Assembly: GCF_006711645.1 (NCBI RefSeq)
Contig: NZ_CP041247.1
Coordinates: 4,774,001 to 4,838,000, forward strand
Direction of reading: 5' to 3'
DNA: 64,000 bases
Origin: Klebsiella electrica
GTDB taxonomy: Bacteria > Pseudomonadota > Gammaproteobacteria > Enterobacterales > Enterobacteriaceae
Made by a program: the position numbers and the translations under genes. The number at the start of each line of letters is the position of its first letter. Position 1 is the stretch's first letter. Positions 41,770 through 55,161 of this stretch are shown here, piece after piece. The notes beneath the pieces are model-generated. The model saw only the letters and a list, made by a program, of their open reading frames with translations, did no database searches and was not told the origin of the DNA.

Positions 41770-44226
41770 TTACTCAGCAGCTTTTTTCTTCGCCGCGCGC
41801 TTCGCCTTGGTCGCCGCCGCTATTTTCTGCGTCCTGGCCGACGGCTTTTTCGCGCCTTTCTCTTTCTTCGCTTTCGCCGGTTTCGATTGGCCCTTATCAC
41901 CACGGAAAGCGCTGTCTGGCTCGAAGTTCACCTTCTTGCCCGTCTGACGGCGACGACCGGACGGTTTGCCTGCATTATTGCTGGCACCGTTGGCCTTCTT
42001 CGTCTTCTCCCGGGCGGTCTTGCCGACGTTGCGCGGACCGCGTTCGCTGGAGATCAGTGAGAAGTCGATTTTACGTTCGTCCATGTTGACCGCTTCCACG
42101 CGGACTTCCACGCGATCGCCCAGACGGTAAGTCTGGCCGCCGGATTCGCCGATCAGACGTTGTCCGACCTGGTCGAAACGATAGTAATCGTTATCCAGCG
42201 AGGAGACGTGCACCAGGCCATCGATAAACAGCTCATCCAGACGCACGAAGAAACCAAAGCCGGTCACGCTGGCAATCACACCTTTAAAGACGTTCCCCAC
42301 CTGATCCAGCATAAAGTCGCACTTCAGCCAGTCGGAGACTTCGCGGGTGGCTTCATCAGCGCGACGTTCGGTCATCGAACAGTGCGCGCCCAGCTGCAGC
42401 ATTTCATCCATGCTGTAATGCCAGCCGCCGGTTTCGGTGCTGTTGCCTTTATGGCCCTGTTCTTTCGCCAGCAGGTACTTAATCGCACGGTGTAGCGACA
42501 GGTCAGGGTAACGACGAATGGGCGAAGTGAAGTGCGCGTATGATTGCAGCGCCAGGCCAAAGTGACCGCGGTTTTCCGGGTCGTATATCGCCTGTTTCAT
42601 CGAACGCAGCAGCATGGTTTGCAGCATTTCATGATCCGGGCGATCGGCAATCGAGGTCAGCAGCTCAGCGTAATCACGCGGCTCGGGCTTATTACCGCCA
42701 GGCAGTTCCAGCCCCAGCTCCGCCAGTACGGAACGGAAAGCGGTAATCGCTTCGGTGCTCGGTTTATCGTGGATACGGAACAGCGCCGGCTCCAGCGCCT
42801 TTTCAACAAAGCGGGCGGCGGAGATGTTCGCGAGGATCATGCACTCTTCGATAAGCTTATGCGCATCGTTACGCTGCGTCTGCTCAATACGCTCAATGCG
42901 GCGCTCGGCGTTAAAGATAAACTTCGCTTCTTCGCTCTCAAAGGAGATCCCACCGCGTTCTTCGCGCGCGCTATCCAGCACTTTATAAAGCGCATGCAGC
43001 TCTTCGATATGCTTCACCAGCGGCGCATAGTGCTCACGCAGCTCCTGGTCGCCCTGCAGCATATGCCACACCTTGGTGTAGGTCAGACGCGCGTGTGAGC
43101 TCATCACCGCTTCATAGAACTTGTAGCCGGTCAGACGTCCCTTAGACGAAATGGTCATCTCGCAGACCATACATAGCCTGTCGACCTGCGGGTTCAGGGA
43201 ACATAAGCCGTTGGAGAGCACTTCCGGCAGCATCGGCACGACCTGAGACGGGAAGTAGACCGAGGTGCCGCGGCTGCGTGCTTCAGCGTCCAGCGGCGTA
43301 CCAGGACGCACATAGTAGCTGACGTCGGCAATCGCCACCCACAGGCGCCAGCCGCCGCCGCGTTTTTTCTCGCAGTACACGGCGTCATCAAAGTCGCGGG
43401 CATCTTCACCATCGATAGTCACCAGCGGCAGGTCGCGTAAATCCACGCGGCCCGCTTTCGCCTCTTCCGGCACCTGCTCTTTCAGCACCGAAACCTGTTT
43501 CTCTACCGCCGGCGGCCAGGTGTAAGGGATTTCATGGGTACGCAGCGCCATATCCACCGCCATGCCGGTGCCCATATTGTCACCCAGCACTTCGACGATT
43601 TTACCGATCGCTTTAGTACGACGGGTCGGGCGCTGGCTCAGCTCCACAACCACCACAAAGCCCATTCGCGCGCCCATCACCTCTTCCGGCGGGATCAGGA
43701 TATCAAAGCTCAGGCGGCTGTCGTCCGGTACGACAAAACCCACGCCAGCATCGGTGAAATAGCGACCGACAATCTGGCTGGTTTTGGGCACCAGAATGCG
43801 CACCACGCGAGCTTCGCGGCGGCCTTTACGATCGGCGCCCAGCGGCTGCGCGAGGATCTGATCGCCATGGATACACATTTTCATCTGCTCGGAAGAGAGA
43901 TAAAGGTCGTCTTTACGCCCTTCGACGCGCAGGAAACCATAGCCGTCGCGATGGCCGATAACCGTGCCTTTAAGCAGGTCGAGACGCTCCGGCAATGCGT
44001 AACACTGGCGGCGGGTAAAGACCAGCTGCCCGTCACGTTCCATGGCGCGCAGGCGACGGCGCAGCCCCTCGAGTTGTTCTTCTCCTTCGATATTCAGTTC
44101 TATCGCCAGCTCGTCGCGACTGGCCGGTTTTTCACGTTTTGCTAAATGATCGAGGATAAATTCCCGGCTTGGGATGGGATTCGCATACTTTTCAGCTTCG
44201 CGTTCCTGGAAAGGATCTTGTGACAT
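41770..44226 (-). CDS. rnr: Exoribonuclease R
   Basis: 818-residue RNase II-family enzyme: N-terminal helix-turn-helix and cold-shock domains, RNB catalytic domain with aspartates in [18 protein letters not shown]1 domain near 645-725 ([19 protein letters not shown]) and a Lys/Ala-rich tail. Degrades structured RNA 3' to 5', including rRNA fragments and trans-translation targets. It follows nsrR by 38 bp. In E. coli rlmB comes next; here the transcript ends at a strong terminator. Confidence 0.98.
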   Translation of the reverse strand: MSQDPFQEREAEKYANPIPSREFILDHLAKREKPASRDELAIELNIEGEEQLEGLRRRLRAMERDGQLVFTRRQCYALPERLDLLKGTVIGHRDGYGFLRVEGRKDDLYLSSEQMKMCIHGDQILAQPLGADRKGRREARVVRILVPKTSQIVGRYFTDAGVGFVVPDDSRLSFDILIPPEEVMGARMGFVVVVELSQRPTRRTKAIGKIVEVLGDNMGTGMAVDMALRTHEIPYTWPPAVEKQVSVLKEQVPEEAKAGRVDLRDLPLVTIDGEDARDFDDAVYCEKKRGGGWRLWVAIADVSYYVRPGTPLDAEARSRGTSVYFPSQVVPMLPEVLSNGLCSLNPQVDRLCMVCEMTISSKGRLTGYKFYEAVMSSHARLTYTKVWHMLQGDQELREHYAPLVKHIEELHALYKVLDSAREERGGISFESEEAKFIFNAERRIERIEQTQRNDAHKLIEECMILANISAARFVEKALEPALFRIHDKPSTEAITAFRSVLAELGLELPGGNKPEPRDYAELLTSIADRPDHEMLQTMLLRSMKQAIYDPENRGHFGLALQSYAHFTSPIRRYPDLSLHRAIKYLLAKEQGHKGNSTETGGWHYSMDEMLQLGAHCSMTERRADEATREVSDWLKCDFMLDQVGNVFKGVIASVTGFGFFVRLDELFIDGLVHVSSLDNDYYRFDQVGQRLIGESGGQTYRLGDRVEVRVEAVNMDERKIDFSLISSERGPRNVGKTAREKTKKANGASNNAGKPSGRRRQTGKKVNFEPDSAFRGDKGQSKPAKAKKEKGAKKPSARTQKIAAATKAKRAAKKKAAE

Positions 44227-44264
44227 GTCGGTTCCTCCGTTGTCATCTCTGATGAAAGTTTATG

Positions 44265-44690
44265 TCACTCCACCAGTAATAATTTATAAAGCGGTTGATT
44301 TTCTTCAACCAAATCAGCCAGCGTGTAGTCGTCTAGTTCCTTGAGAAAACTTTGCGCTGCTTCAGCCAGCGCCTTTTTCAGGCGGCAAGCGGGTGTAATG
44401 TGGCAAAATTCGCTGCTGCAATTGACCAGCGACAGCGGTTCCAGATCGCGGACGACATCGCCAACCCGAATGGTATTCGCCGGCTTACCCAGGCGAATCC
44501 CCCCGTTTTTACCCCGCACGGCCATCACGTAGCCAGCACGACTTAACTGATTGATTATTTTTACCATATGATTACGGGAAACGCCGTAAACCTCCGTCAC
44601 TTCGGAGATACTCGTCATTCTTCCATCCGGCAACGAGGCCATATAAATCAGCGCTCGTAATCCGTAATCTGTGAAACTCGTTAACTGCAC
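44265..44690 (-). CDS. nsrR: Nitric oxide-sensitive Rrf2 repressor NsrR
   Basis: 141-residue Rrf2-family repressor with a winged helix ([20 protein letters not shown]) and the Fe-S cluster cysteines Cys91, Cys96 and Cys102 in [16 protein letters not shown] destroys the cluster and lifts repression. The start is GTG at 44690 (first residues [10 protein letters not shown] when read with fMet), as in E. coli; an ATG 42 bases upstream was rejected. Its operator is seen before ytfE at 18052-18074. Confidence 0.96.
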   Translation of the reverse strand: MQLTSFTDYGLRALIYMASLPDGRMTSISEVTEVYGVSRNHMVKIINQLSRAGYVMAVRGKNGGIRLGKPANTIRVGDVVRDLEPLSLVNCSSEFCHITPACRLKKALAEAAQSFLKELDDYTLADLVEENQPLYKLLLVE

Positions 44691-44888
44691 ATCAACCTCA
44701 GGGTAAGGGGGAAAGCGGCATACACTCATCATTCAGGCCATTGCCGCGTGGTGCGATCGGACACATCCTGAAAGCTTGCGTATATTGATCCTCGGGTAAT
44801 GACCGTATTGATACTGTATTGATGATAAACCAGCCAGCGCTCAGGCCGCTAATTTATTTGAAATGGGGCGGGTGAACAGCAAAAACAA

Positions 44889-44909
44889 GGGGCGCCTTAG
44901 CGGCGCCCC
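44889..44909 (-). terminator. Terminator of purA
   Basis: Reading leftward, GGGGCGCC, five-base loop, GGCGCCCC followed by TTGTTTTTG. Confidence 0.88.
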
Positions 44910-44918
44910 AGGGGATGA

Positions 44919-46220
<1,302 letters not shown>

Positions 46221-46319
46221 TCAAAATCACCGTTTGCTTAAAAATGGATTCTACCATCGCTTTTTCAGAGTTACAGCACTTTTTGCACTCAATTCCAGGC
46301 AAGTCTGACCACTTTTTGA

Positions 46320-46517
46320 TCAGGTCATCGATTTCGTCAACATGTAGTAGATGACAAACCCGGCAACCACAAGCCCCCCGCCAAAACGGCGTAATAAATT
46401 ATCCGGCAGCTGGCTCATGGTCGCGACCATCCGCCGCCAGGCGCGCGGATAAAGCAGCGGCCCGAGCCCTTCGAGTACTAAAACCAGCGCCAGTGCCAGC
46501 CAGATTGTTGCGTTCAT
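46320..46517 (-). CDS. yjeT: DUF2065 inner-membrane protein YjeT
   Basis: 65 residues with two hydrophobic segments (residues 4-22 and 47-61) around a basic loop. Conserved next to hflC and purA in enterobacteria. Function unknown. The start follows AAGGGTCC. Confidence 0.9.
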   Translation of the reverse strand: MNATIWLALALVLVLEGLGPLLYPRAWRRMVATMSQLPDNLLRRFGGGLVVAGFVIYYMLTKSMT

Positions 46518-46614
46518 TATGGACCCTTAGAAAGAAAGCGCGCCGCCGCCCCAGACAGGCATCGGCGGCAGCGTAATGTGGAAACAGACCCCTGCGACAT
46601 TGTCCGGTATTTCA

Positions 46615-46629
46615 CGTTCATTATGAACG
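46615..46629. promoter_or_regulatory. Palindrome upstream of yjeT
   Basis: CGTTCATTATGAACG, seven-base arms around one base, about 100 bp before yjeT. A second inverted pair, ATAACTT...AAGTTAT, lies at 46650-46673. Either might be an operator for yjeT-purA; no known match. Confidence 0.35.
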
Positions 46630-46692
46630 GGTGTCGCACAAAAAAAACCTATAACTTATTGTGTTACAAGTTATTTATTAAACTTCGCCCAT

Positions 46693-46723
46693 AAAAAAGG
46701 CGCCTTTCTCAAGGCGCCTTTTT
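46693..46723 (-). terminator. Terminator after hflC
   Basis: AAGGCGCCTT, TCTC, AAGGCGCCTT with A and T runs on the two sides; it ends the long hfq-hflX-hflK-hflC series and can act in both directions. Confidence 0.9.
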
Positions 46724-46737
46724 ACTCACGCGATAAC

Positions 46738-47742
46738 TTACTTGCGAGCCGAATCTGGCGATTTCATATAGCGGAAGAAATCGCTGTCCGGGCTGAGAAC
46801 CATCACATCCTGATTGCTCTGGAAGCTATTCTCATAGGCGCGCAGGCTACGGATAAAGGCATAGAAGCCCGGATCCTGGCTAAACGCATCGGCAAACAGC
46901 TTCGCCGCATCCGCATCACCTTCACCGCGCATGATACGGCCCTGACGTTCCGCTTCAGCCAGCGTCCTGGTGACTTCATAGTCCGCCGTTGCGCGCAGCT
47001 TCTCAGCCTCTTCCTGACCCTGTGAACGATGGCGACGCGCAACCGCTTCACGCTCGGCGCGCATACGGTTGTAAATCGCTTCGGACACTTCAGCCGGCAG
47101 GTTGATCTGCTTGATGCGTACGTCGACAACTTCAATACCCAGCGCTGCCATACTGTTCGGGTTAATGACCGGCACCTTACCATTGGTTTCCGCCGATACG
47201 CGCTCTGCCGCTTTGGCGATAGCATCGTCGGCCGCCGGCGTACTGACTTCGTCTTCCGTACCCGCTGAACCGGAGTTCAACGCGTCACGTACTTCCAGCG
47301 TCAGACGACCGCGGGAGTCGGTCACGATATCCTTCACATCCAGGCGACCAATTTCGGAACGCAGACGGTCAGAGAACTTACGCTTCAGCAGCACTTCGGC
47401 CTGGGAGACGTCGCCGCCGCCGGTAGCCAGGTAGTAGCGGCTGAAGTCGCTGATACGCCATTTGATGTAGGAGTCAACGATCAGGTCTTTCTTCTCTTTG
47501 GTGACAAAGCGATCGGCCTGGTTGTCCATGGTCTGAATACGCGCATCCAGCATTTTCACTGATTCAATAAACGGGATCTTAAAGTGCAGACCCGGCGAAT
47601 AGACCAGCGGTTTGTTTTCACTATCGCGGAGAACTTTACCAAAGCGCAGCGTAATCCCACGCTCGCCTTCTTTGACGATAAAAATCGACATGTAAAGCAC
47701 TACCAGCACGATGACAATTATCGCAATAACAGATTTACGCAT
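46738..47742 (-). CDS. hflC: FtsH modulator HflC
   Basis: 334 residues, SPFH/band 7 family: N-terminal membrane anchor (SVIAIIVIVLVVLYMSIFIV), SPFH domain, and a long C-terminal helix (RADREAV region, ALAEAERQGRIMRGEGDADA). With HflK it forms the large membrane cage around the FtsH protease and tunes its activity. Two bases separate it from hflK. Confidence 0.98.
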   Translation of the reverse strand: MRKSVIAIIVIVLVVLYMSIFIVKEGERGITLRFGKVLRDSENKPLVYSPGLHFKIPFIESVKMLDARIQTMDNQADRFVTKEKKDLIVDSYIKWRISDFSRYYLATGGGDVSQAEVLLKRKFSDRLRSEIGRLDVKDIVTDSRGRLTLEVRDALNSGSAGTEDEVSTPAADDAIAKAAERVSAETNGKVPVINPNSMAALGIEVVDVRIKQINLPAEVSEAIYNRMRAEREAVARRHRSQGQEEAEKLRATADYEVTRTLAEAERQGRIMRGEGDADAAKLFADAFSQDPGFYAFIRSLRAYENSFQSNQDVMVLSPDSDFFRYMKSPDSARK

Positions 47743-47744
47743 CG

Positions 47745-48998
47745 TTATTCCCCCTGACGCTGGTAGTCGTTACGCTGCGCGTTAGCGCGGCGTTGGTCCA
47801 TAATACTGCCGTCCGTGGTGGTCGGCGTGGTGCTGGCACTGCTTGAGCTGGATGCAGGCGGCAGACGCAGCAGATCGCTCGCGCTACTGCTACCGCTCTT
47901 TGCCGCCGGGGCACCGGCGCCTTTCAGCATCTGGTCCAGAGGCAGAACCATCAGGTTGCCACCTTTATCGTTCACCAGCACTTTGCGGGTATGGCTCAAC
48001 ACTTTTTCCATGCTTTCGATATACAGACGTTCGCGGGTGATTTCCGGCGCGGCTTTATACTCCGGCAGGATCTTCGCAAAGCGCGCAACTTCACCCTGTG
48101 CTTCGAGAACGGTCTGAGTTTTGTACGCGCGCGCCTCTTCAAGGATACGCTGCGCCTGACCATTGGCTCGCGGCTGAACTTCGTTGGTGTAAGCTTCGGC
48201 TTCACGGATGTATTGCTGCTCGTTCTCACGCGCCGCAATCGCATCATCAAATGCCGCCTTCACTTCTTCCGGCGGACGCGCCGTCTGGAAGTTGACGTCC
48301 AGCAAGGTGATCCCCATGTTGTACGGACGAATCGTCTCTTCCAGCTCACGCTGGGTATCGCTACGAATAACGGTACGACCTTCGGTCAGGATGCGGTCCA
48401 TCGTGTACTTGCCAATCACGCCGCGCAGGGCGCTGTCGGTCGCCTGACGCAGACTATCGTCCGCGCTGGCCACGCTAAACAGGTAGCGCTCAGGATCGGT
48501 CACCCGATACTGGACGTTCATCTCAACGCGCACGACGTTTTCATCAGACGTCAGCATGACGCCAGAAGCCGCCAGTTCACGTACCGACTCAACGTTTACC
48601 GCCTGAACGTTATCGATAAAGGTTGGCTTCCAGTTAAGGCCTGGCTCAACCAGATGGCTGAATTTACCAAAGCGAGTGACCACACCACGTTCAGCTTCCT
48701 TGATGGTATAGAAACCGCTGGCAGCCCAGATAATAACCGCGGCAGCCGCCACGATGCCGACAATGCGTCCGCCCATCGGGCCACGCGGTCCCTGAGAGCC
48801 GCTACCGCTCCCCTGGCCCCCTTTACCGCCGCCGAGACCGCCAAGTTTTTTACTTAACTTGCGGAAGATATCATCCAGATCGGGCGGCCCCTGCTCGCGA
48901 CCGCCTTTATTGCCATTTCCCTCAGAGTTGCCGCCAGGTTTGCTGCTCCCCCACGGGTCGCGGTCCTGTCCGTTATTACCGGGCTGATTCCACGCCAT
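47745..48998 (-). CDS. hflK: FtsH modulator HflK
   Basis: 417 residues: Gly-rich cytoplasmic start (MAWNQPGNNGQDRDPWGSS), one membrane helix near residues 79-98, SPFH domain, helical region and a Ser/Thr-rich tail. Partner of HflC in the FtsH-HflKC complex. Lies 65 bp after hflX. Confidence 0.98.
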   Translation of the reverse strand: MAWNQPGNNGQDRDPWGSSKPGGNSEGNGNKGGREQGPPDLDDIFRKLSKKLGGLGGGKGGQGSGSGSQGPRGPMGGRIVGIVAAAAVIIWAASGFYTIKEAERGVVTRFGKFSHLVEPGLNWKPTFIDNVQAVNVESVRELAASGVMLTSDENVVRVEMNVQYRVTDPERYLFSVASADDSLRQATDSALRGVIGKYTMDRILTEGRTVIRSDTQRELEETIRPYNMGITLLDVNFQTARPPEEVKAAFDDAIAARENEQQYIREAEAYTNEVQPRANGQAQRILEEARAYKTQTVLEAQGEVARFAKILPEYKAAPEITRERLYIESMEKVLSHTRKVLVNDKGGNLMVLPLDQMLKGAGAPAAKSGSSSASDLLRLPPASSSSSASTTPTTTDGSIMDQRRANAQRNDYQRQGE

Positions 48999-49063
48999 GT
49001 ATATGCTCCATATTTGTTTTTGATATCCCCACAGGGGTTAATATCTTCAGGCAAGCTGCAAGG

Positions 49064-50344
49064 TCAAATCACGTAATCAACCAGCGCTGGCTCTTGTTTA
49101 CAGAGGCGACGCCAGTCAACGATCGGCATGCGCACCTGCAGACCCACGCTGCCGTCATCCTCCAGCCACTCTTTTTCTATCGCCTGAAGCTGATAGAACC
49201 GACTTCTCAGCCGCCCTTCCCGTGGCGGTAGACGCAGCGTGTGCTGCGCTACTTCACCGGAAAGCCGTTCCGTCAAAGCCTGAAAAAGCAGCGGTACGCC
49301 AACCCCGGTCTGGGCGGAGAGCCAGACCCGGATCGGTTTATTCTCTTCATCTCTGTCGATACGCGGTTCAAAATCATCCAGCATGTCGATTTTGTTCATC
49401 ACCAGCAGCGTCGGGATCTCATCGGCCTCAATTTCCGCCAGTACCGTATTGACGGCATCAATGTTTTCCTGCACCCGGACATCGGCGGCATCAATCACAT
49501 GCAGCAGCAGCGTCGCCTGACGCGTCTCCTGCAAAGTGGCCTTAAACGCCGCGACCAGGTCGTGCGGCAGATGGCGAATAAAGCCAACGGTATCCGCAAG
49601 TACGGTCTCGCCGACATCGGTAACATCAATGCGGCGCAGCGTCGGATCCAGCGTCGCGAACAGCTGGTTCGCAGCGTAGACCTCGGCTTCCGTTATCTGG
49701 TTGAACAGCGTTGATTTTCCGGCGTTGGTGTAGCCCACCAGCGAGACGGTTGGAATATCGGCTTTGGCTCGTGACCGCCGTCCTTGCTCACGCTGTTTTG
49801 ACACTTTCTCCAGCCGCGACAGGATCTGCATGATCCGGTTGCGCAGGAGTCGACGGTCAGTTTCGAGCTGGGTTTCACCCGGGCCGCGCAAACCAATTCC
49901 GCCTTTCTGTCTTTCAAGGTGGGTCCAGCCGCGAACCAGGCGCGTAGCCATATGGCGCAGCTGTGCCAGCTCAACCTGCAATTTCCCTTCATGGGTACGC
50001 GCGCGCTGGGCAAAAATATCCAGAATAAGACCGGTGCGATCGATAACCCGGCATTCGCATAAGCGTTCCAGGTTTCGTTCCTGAGCCGGGCTCAGGGCAT
50101 GATCGAACAGCACGACTGACGCGCCGGTCGCTTTTACGGCTTCCGCAATTTCGACAGCCTTACCTTCACCAACAAAATATTTTGGATGCGGTGCTTTACG
50201 GCTACCGGTAATCACCTGCATTGCTTCGACACCGGCAGAGGAGACCAGGGATTCAAACTCCTGAAGGTCTTCCATATCTTTGTCTTGCGAAAAATAGATG
50301 TGTACCAGCACCGCCTGCTCACCGGCATCATAACGGTCAAACAA
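49064..50344 (-). CDS. hflX: Ribosome-splitting GTPase HflX
   Basis: 426 residues: N-terminal HflX domain ([16 protein letters not shown]), helical linker with [15 protein letters not shown], and a GTPase domain with [19 protein letters not shown] and MNKIDM. Rescues stalled ribosomes after heat shock. The gap to hfq is 254 bp, larger than in E. coli, because it holds a dispersed repeat. Confidence 0.98.
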   Translation of the reverse strand: MFDRYDAGEQAVLVHIYFSQDKDMEDLQEFESLVSSAGVEAMQVITGSRKAPHPKYFVGEGKAVEIAEAVKATGASVVLFDHALSPAQERNLERLCECRVIDRTGLILDIFAQRARTHEGKLQVELAQLRHMATRLVRGWTHLERQKGGIGLRGPGETQLETDRRLLRNRIMQILSRLEKVSKQREQGRRSRAKADIPTVSLVGYTNAGKSTLFNQITEAEVYAANQLFATLDPTLRRIDVTDVGETVLADTVGFIRHLPHDLVAAFKATLQETRQATLLLHVIDAADVRVQENIDAVNTVLAEIEADEIPTLLVMNKIDMLDDFEPRIDRDEENKPIRVWLSAQTGVGVPLLFQALTERLSGEVAQHTLRLPPREGRLRSRFYQLQAIEKEWLEDDGSVGLQVRMPIVDWRRLCKQEPALVDYVI

Positions 50345-50390
50345 GCGTAAACCCCTTATAAAATACCAGCGGGGAACACAGTTACCCGTT

Positions 50391-50564
50391 GTCTTTCAGG
50401 CCGCATGGACGTTGGCTTTCTTGCCCGACTCTGGCCGGGCCGCCACACGCGTCGTTCAAATCTGCCCCTGGCAAATTTGTTATTCACCCCAGTCATTTAC
50501 TTACGCAAATGGCTGGGGAGTCACTACGCGCCGCCTTTCTGCAACCTGAAACGCATCGAATGAA
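50391..50564. repeat. Dispersed intergenic repeat, copy B
   Basis: TTCAGGCCGCATGGACGTTGGC at the left end (positions 50395-50416), a central hairpin CCCCAGTCATTT...AAATGGCTGGGG (50487-50518) and CTGCAACCTGAAACGCATCG at the right. The same three parts in the same order form copy A at 41664-41760; copy B has about 75 bp more between the left part and the hairpin. It separates hfq from hflX. Confidence 0.65.
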
Positions 50565-50598
50565 CCTGGCTCCCCGGCATGGAAAAACAGCATCAACC

Positions 50599-50919
<321 letters not shown>

Positions 50920-50999
50920 TTATATGTATGCTTGTTTTGTACTCAGAACCTGACGATTCTTAAAAAAAATTACGCACGATACCGTTTGATTGTACACGT

Positions 51000-51950
51000 T
51001 CAGTCCTGGCTCGCACCAACTACCTGTAATACTTTGTTGAGCGCCTGTTCAGGATGTTCACTCTCTAACCAGTGAATATCTTCCCAGCCGCGTAACCAGG
51101 TCATCTGACGTTTTGCTAACTGTCTCGTGGCGCAAACACCTCGATAAACCATTTCATCATACGGGATCTCGCCATCAAGATATGACCACATCTGGCGGTA
51201 TCCGACACAACGAATGGAAGGCATATCCGTATGCAAATCTCCGCGGGCAAAAAGCGCCCGTACTTCTGCTTCAAAACCCGAAGCCAACATCTGATGAAAA
51301 CGCTGTTCTATGCGTTGATGGAGCAGTTCACGGCTCGCCGGGGCGATGGCGAACTGATGCACCTGGTACGGCAGAGCGTCTCCTGACGTTTGCGTCAGTT
51401 CCGTTAAAGTTTTACCCGAAATGAAAAAAACTTCCAGTGCCCGGGAAAGTCTTTGCGGATCATTTGGATGAATACGCGCGGCGGCAACGGGATCGATCTC
51501 CTGTAGCTGCCGGTGCAACGCGTGCCCCCCCTGCTCTGCTGCCTGCTGCTCAATTTTAGCCCTGACCTGCGGATCCGCCGACGGTAACGGCGACAACCCT
51601 TCCAGCAACGCTTTGAAATACAACATTGTTCCGCCAACCAGCAGCGGAATGCGCCCGGCTGCGACGATCTCCGCCATTTCAGCCAGCGCATCGCGGCGAA
51701 AATCCGCCGCGGAATAAGCCTCTGCCGGATCGCGAATGTCCAGCAGCCGATGCGGCGCAGCGCTCAGCTCCGCGGCATCTGGCTTGGCAGTGCCAATATC
51801 CATTCCTCGATAGATAAGGGCGGAATCAACACTAATCAACTCTACCGGTAAAATTTTACGCAACGCAATCGCTAAGGCGGTTTTACCGGAGGCCGTCGGG
51901 CCCATTAAAAATATTGCCTTAGGCAGGCTCGCCGTGGTGGTATCACTCAT
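51000..51950 (-). CDS. miaA: tRNA dimethylallyltransferase MiaA
   Basis: 316 residues with P-loop [11 protein letters not shown] and motifs [17 protein letters not shown] and [12 protein letters not shown]. Adds dimethylallyl to A37 of tRNAs that read U-starting codons. Its start overlaps the mutL end by eight bases; 92 bp separate it from hfq. Confidence 0.98.
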   Translation of the reverse strand: MSDTTTASLPKAIFLMGPTASGKTALAIALRKILPVELISVDSALIYRGMDIGTAKPDAAELSAAPHRLLDIRDPAEAYSAADFRRDALAEMAEIVAAGRIPLLVGGTMLYFKALLEGLSPLPSADPQVRAKIEQQAAEQGGHALHRQLQEIDPVAAARIHPNDPQRLSRALEVFFISGKTLTELTQTSGDALPYQVHQFAIAPASRELLHQRIEQRFHQMLASGFEAEVRALFARGDLHTDMPSIRCVGYRQMWSYLDGEIPYDEMVYRGVCATRQLAKRQMTWLRGWEDIHWLESEHPEQALNKVLQVVGASQD

Positions 51951-53808
51951 CTTTCAGGGCAGTCATCGCCGAATGTAAATCAACAGGTTGTAACAGACCA
52001 CCCGGCGGCGCTTTTACCAGCTGCGGGCACAAACGTTCAACGTCGGCCAGCACGGTAATCGCCTGCGCCATATTCCACTGCGCATGTTCGCTCGCCAGAT
52101 TACGCGCGATCCACTGCGCGATGTTGCCGACGTCGAATGCCTTTTGCTGCGCCAGGTAGCCTATCAGTTCAGGAATCAAGATTTGTAAATTTTGTTGTCT
52201 TAAGGGTAAAGGCACGGCGCGAACCGTCAAATGTTGCGCGTCAGACTGCAGATCGATACCCAGCGCCGCCAGCGCCGACTGCGCTTTATCCAGCGCCGCT
52301 TTCTCCGCAGCGGACGCTTTCAGCCGCAGTGGGATCAGCAGCGGCTGAGCGCACACCGCTTCAACCTCCGGCGTCAGCTGCGCCTGCCGCAGCCAGCGTT
52401 CGGCGACCGGCAGCGACAGCAGCGCCAGCTTGCCGTCTCGCTCCAGCAGCGCGCAATCACCCGCCACGATAGTCAGTACGCGGCCAAAGCTTTGACTGTG
52501 GCCGGATAGCCCGTCCGCGGCAGGCGCTGGCACGCTGCTTTTGCGTTCCGCCGCTGGTGTTTCCAGCAGCTGGCGATAGAGCGCCCCCTGCTGTTTCTGA
52601 TAGCCGGGCTGCGCATGCGGCCAACTGGTGGCACCCGCAGCAGCGGCTCCCGACGACGGGCGCGGCGTCTCGCTGCCATAGCGCGGCGCCGCGGGCTCGC
52701 GAGCCGCCGCCGGCTGGGCAAAGTGGTTCCCCCCCGCCGCCACCCGGTTTTCCGGGACCGTCGGGCGCAACGGCTCGGCTTCATGTTCTTCCGCCAGCGG
52801 GACGTTAAGCTGCTGCTGGAGCACGCTCAATACGCCCTGATAGATAAAGTCATGCACCAGACGCGACTGGTGGAAACGAACTTCATGCTTCGCCGGGTGG
52901 ACGTTAACATCCACCTGGTGCGGGTCGATCTCCAGGTAAAGCACAAATGCCGGCTGCTGGTCGGCCCCCAGCTTATCTTCGCAGGCCTGACGAATTGCAT
53001 GATTGATTAAACGATCGCGCATCATGCGGCCATTGACGTAGCAATACTGAATTTCCGCCAGCGTCGGGTTGGTATGTAAAGGATCGGCCACCCAGCCGCG
53101 CAGGGTCAGATCGCCATGCTGCCACTCGATCGCCAGGGCATGTTCGAGAAACGGCATACCGCAGATCGCCCCCAGCCGCCGTTCGCGCTGGCCGCCCTCA
53201 GGCACCGCACGATACTGGCGCACCGCTTTGCCGTTATGGCTGAGGTTAATGGTGACGTCGAAACGCGCCAGCGCAATGCGTCTGACGATTTCATCGATGT
53301 GGCCAAACTCGGTCTTTTCGGTGCGCATGAACTTGCGCCGCGCCGGCGTGTTGTAAAACAGATCCAGCACTTCCAGCGTGGTTCCCACCGGATGCGCCGC
53401 GGGTTTGACGGTCACCGCCTGATCGCGCCCTTCGGCGTAGGCCTGCCAGGCCTCCTGCTGCTCCGCGATACGGGAGGTCAGCGTCAGCCGGGCGACCGAG
53501 CTGATACTGGCCAGCGCTTCGCCGCGAAAACCGAGGCTGATAATCGCTTCCAGATCGTCAAGCGTGGCAATTTTACTGGTGGCATGACGGGCCAGCGCCA
53601 GCGCCAGCTCGTCCTTTTTGATCCCGCAGCCGTTATCGCGAATGCGGATAAGCTTTGCGCCGCCGCGCTCGATATCAATATCAATTCGCGTCGCGCCAGC
53701 GTCGAGACTGTTTTCTACCAGCTCCTTCACCACCGACGCCGGACGTTCCACCACCTCACCTGCGGCAATCTGGTTGGCGAGCTGCGGCGGTAGAACCTGA
53801 ATCGGCAT
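51943..53808 (-). CDS. mutL: DNA mismatch repair protein MutL
   Basis: 621 residues. GHKL ATPase domain with [22 protein letters not shown] and [10 protein letters not shown]; a Pro/Ala-rich linker (about 350-430); and a C-terminal dimerisation domain lacking the DQHAAHE endonuclease motif, as expected where MutH makes the nick. Ten bases after amiB. Confidence 0.99.
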   Translation of the reverse strand: MPIQVLPPQLANQIAAGEVVERPASVVKELVENSLDAGATRIDIDIERGGAKLIRIRDNGCGIKKDELALALARHATSKIATLDDLEAIISLGFRGEALASISSVARLTLTSRIAEQQEAWQAYAEGRDQAVTVKPAAHPVGTTLEVLDLFYNTPARRKFMRTEKTEFGHIDEIVRRIALARFDVTINLSHNGKAVRQYRAVPEGGQRERRLGAICGMPFLEHALAIEWQHGDLTLRGWVADPLHTNPTLAEIQYCYVNGRMMRDRLINHAIRQACEDKLGADQQPAFVLYLEIDPHQVDVNVHPAKHEVRFHQSRLVHDFIYQGVLSVLQQQLNVPLAEEHEAEPLRPTVPENRVAAGGNHFAQPAAAREPAAPRYGSETPRPSSGAAAAGATSWPHAQPGYQKQQGALYRQLLETPAAERKSSVPAPAADGLSGHSQSFGRVLTIVAGDCALLERDGKLALLSLPVAERWLRQAQLTPEVEAVCAQPLLIPLRLKASAAEKAALDKAQSALAALGIDLQSDAQHLTVRAVPLPLRQQNLQILIPELIGYLAQQKAFDVGNIAQWIARNLASEHAQWNMAQAITVLADVERLCPQLVKAPPGGLLQPVDLHSAMTALKDE

Positions 53809-53818
53809 GACTGACTCC

Positions 53819-55150
53819 TTAATTAATCAACGTCCTGCCAGGCGAAGTGGCGCTGGCGGTCTGGGCTGTCTCTCCGCGCGGTGCCGACTGAAGCGGATGT
53901 TGCGTAAAGTAGTTACGCAGACCGTTATAAATGGCTTCGGCAATCTGCTGCTGGTAATTGTCGCTCCCCAACAGACGCTCTTCCCCGGTATTGCTGATAA
54001 AGCCGGTTTCCACCAGGATCGACGGGATATCCGGCGAGCGCAATACGCCAAGGCTGGCATGCTCAGGACGCCGTTTATGCAGATCGCCCACCCGCTGCAG
54101 CTGGCTTAAGACATCCGTTGCCACATCATAGCCAACGCGCTGAGAATGCCCGAACTGTAAATCCAGCACCGCCTGGCTGAGGTAGGGATCGGACTGGCTG
54201 TTCGCCAGCACATCGCCCGCCCCGCCGAGCAGTTCAGACTGCTTCTCATGCTGTTCGAGCCAGCCGGCCATCTCGCTGTTCGCACGACGGTTGGATAGCA
54301 CCCATACCGACGCGCCGGTGGCATCGCGATTCGGTGCCGCATCGGCATGAATAGATACCAGGAAGTTAGCGTTTTGCTTACGCGCCACGTCCGAACGCCC
54401 CATCACCGAAATAAAGTAATCCCCATCGCGGGTCAACACCGGCCTGAATAGCGGATCGGCATTTAACAGCGCGCGCAGTTTGCGGGCGATGGCAATCGTG
54501 ACATTCTTCTCTTTGGTGCCGTTCGGTCCAATCGCGCCAGGATCCTGCCCACCGTGACCGGCATCGATGGCGATAATCACCTTATCATCCGACGCCACCG
54601 CGCGGCTCACCGGGCGCGCCGTACCCTGGCTGCTGGTCATCGCCGTTTGTCGTTCGCTACCGGACGATTTGAACGGATTGCGCGCGGGTTCAGCCGGACG
54701 TAATGGCTGCACCGGCGTTTCAACCCGTTTAGCCACCACCGGCGGCGGTGGAGGTGGCGGCGGCGCATCGGCATTAATCGTGAAAACCACGGTGTAGTTT
54801 GAGCCGTTTTGCTGTTTCACCGCGCGCGTTTTACCATCTTCCGTCAGATCCACCAGCAGGCGCAGAGTCTGGGTATCCTGTGGCGTTCCCGCGCGAATGC
54901 TTTTCACCAGATTGTTGCCGCTAAACAGCAGCGGCAGCCCCTGCAGCACACCGCTCTGCTTAATATCCAGCGCCACGGTACGCTTGCCCTGCGGACTGAA
55001 CGAGTATTCGGGATCGCCGATAAAGCTAATCGTAATACGGGCCTGCTGATCTCCATTGGCAACCTGGATATCGGATAAACTTGCCGCTGTGGCCTGAATG
55101 CTCAACAGCATCAGCGTCGCGGCCAGCCAACTGGTTATGCGATAGATCAT
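53819..55150 (-). CDS. amiB: N-acetylmuramoyl-L-alanine amidase AmiB
   Basis: 443 residues: signal peptide ending IQATAAS, AMIN domain for septal targeting, Pro-rich linker, and an Amidase_3 domain with zinc ligands in [12 protein letters not shown], the Glu after it, and [16 protein letters not shown] near the end. It cleaves septal peptidoglycan under EnvC control. No LysM repeats, as in E. coli AmiB. Confidence 0.98.
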   Translation of the reverse strand: MIYRITSWLAATLMLLSIQATAASLSDIQVANGDQQARITISFIGDPEYSFSPQGKRTVALDIKQSGVLQGLPLLFSGNNLVKSIRAGTPQDTQTLRLLVDLTEDGKTRAVKQQNGSNYTVVFTINADAPPPPPPPPVVAKRVETPVQPLRPAEPARNPFKSSGSERQTAMTSSQGTARPVSRAVASDDKVIIAIDAGHGGQDPGAIGPNGTKEKNVTIAIARKLRALLNADPLFRPVLTRDGDYFISVMGRSDVARKQNANFLVSIHADAAPNRDATGASVWVLSNRRANSEMAGWLEQHEKQSELLGGAGDVLANSQSDPYLSQAVLDLQFGHSQRVGYDVATDVLSQLQRVGDLHKRRPEHASLGVLRSPDIPSILVETGFISNTGEERLLGSDNYQQQIAEAIYNGLRNYFTQHPLQSAPRGETAQTASATSPGRTLIN

Positions 55151-55161
55151 CCCGTTATCCT

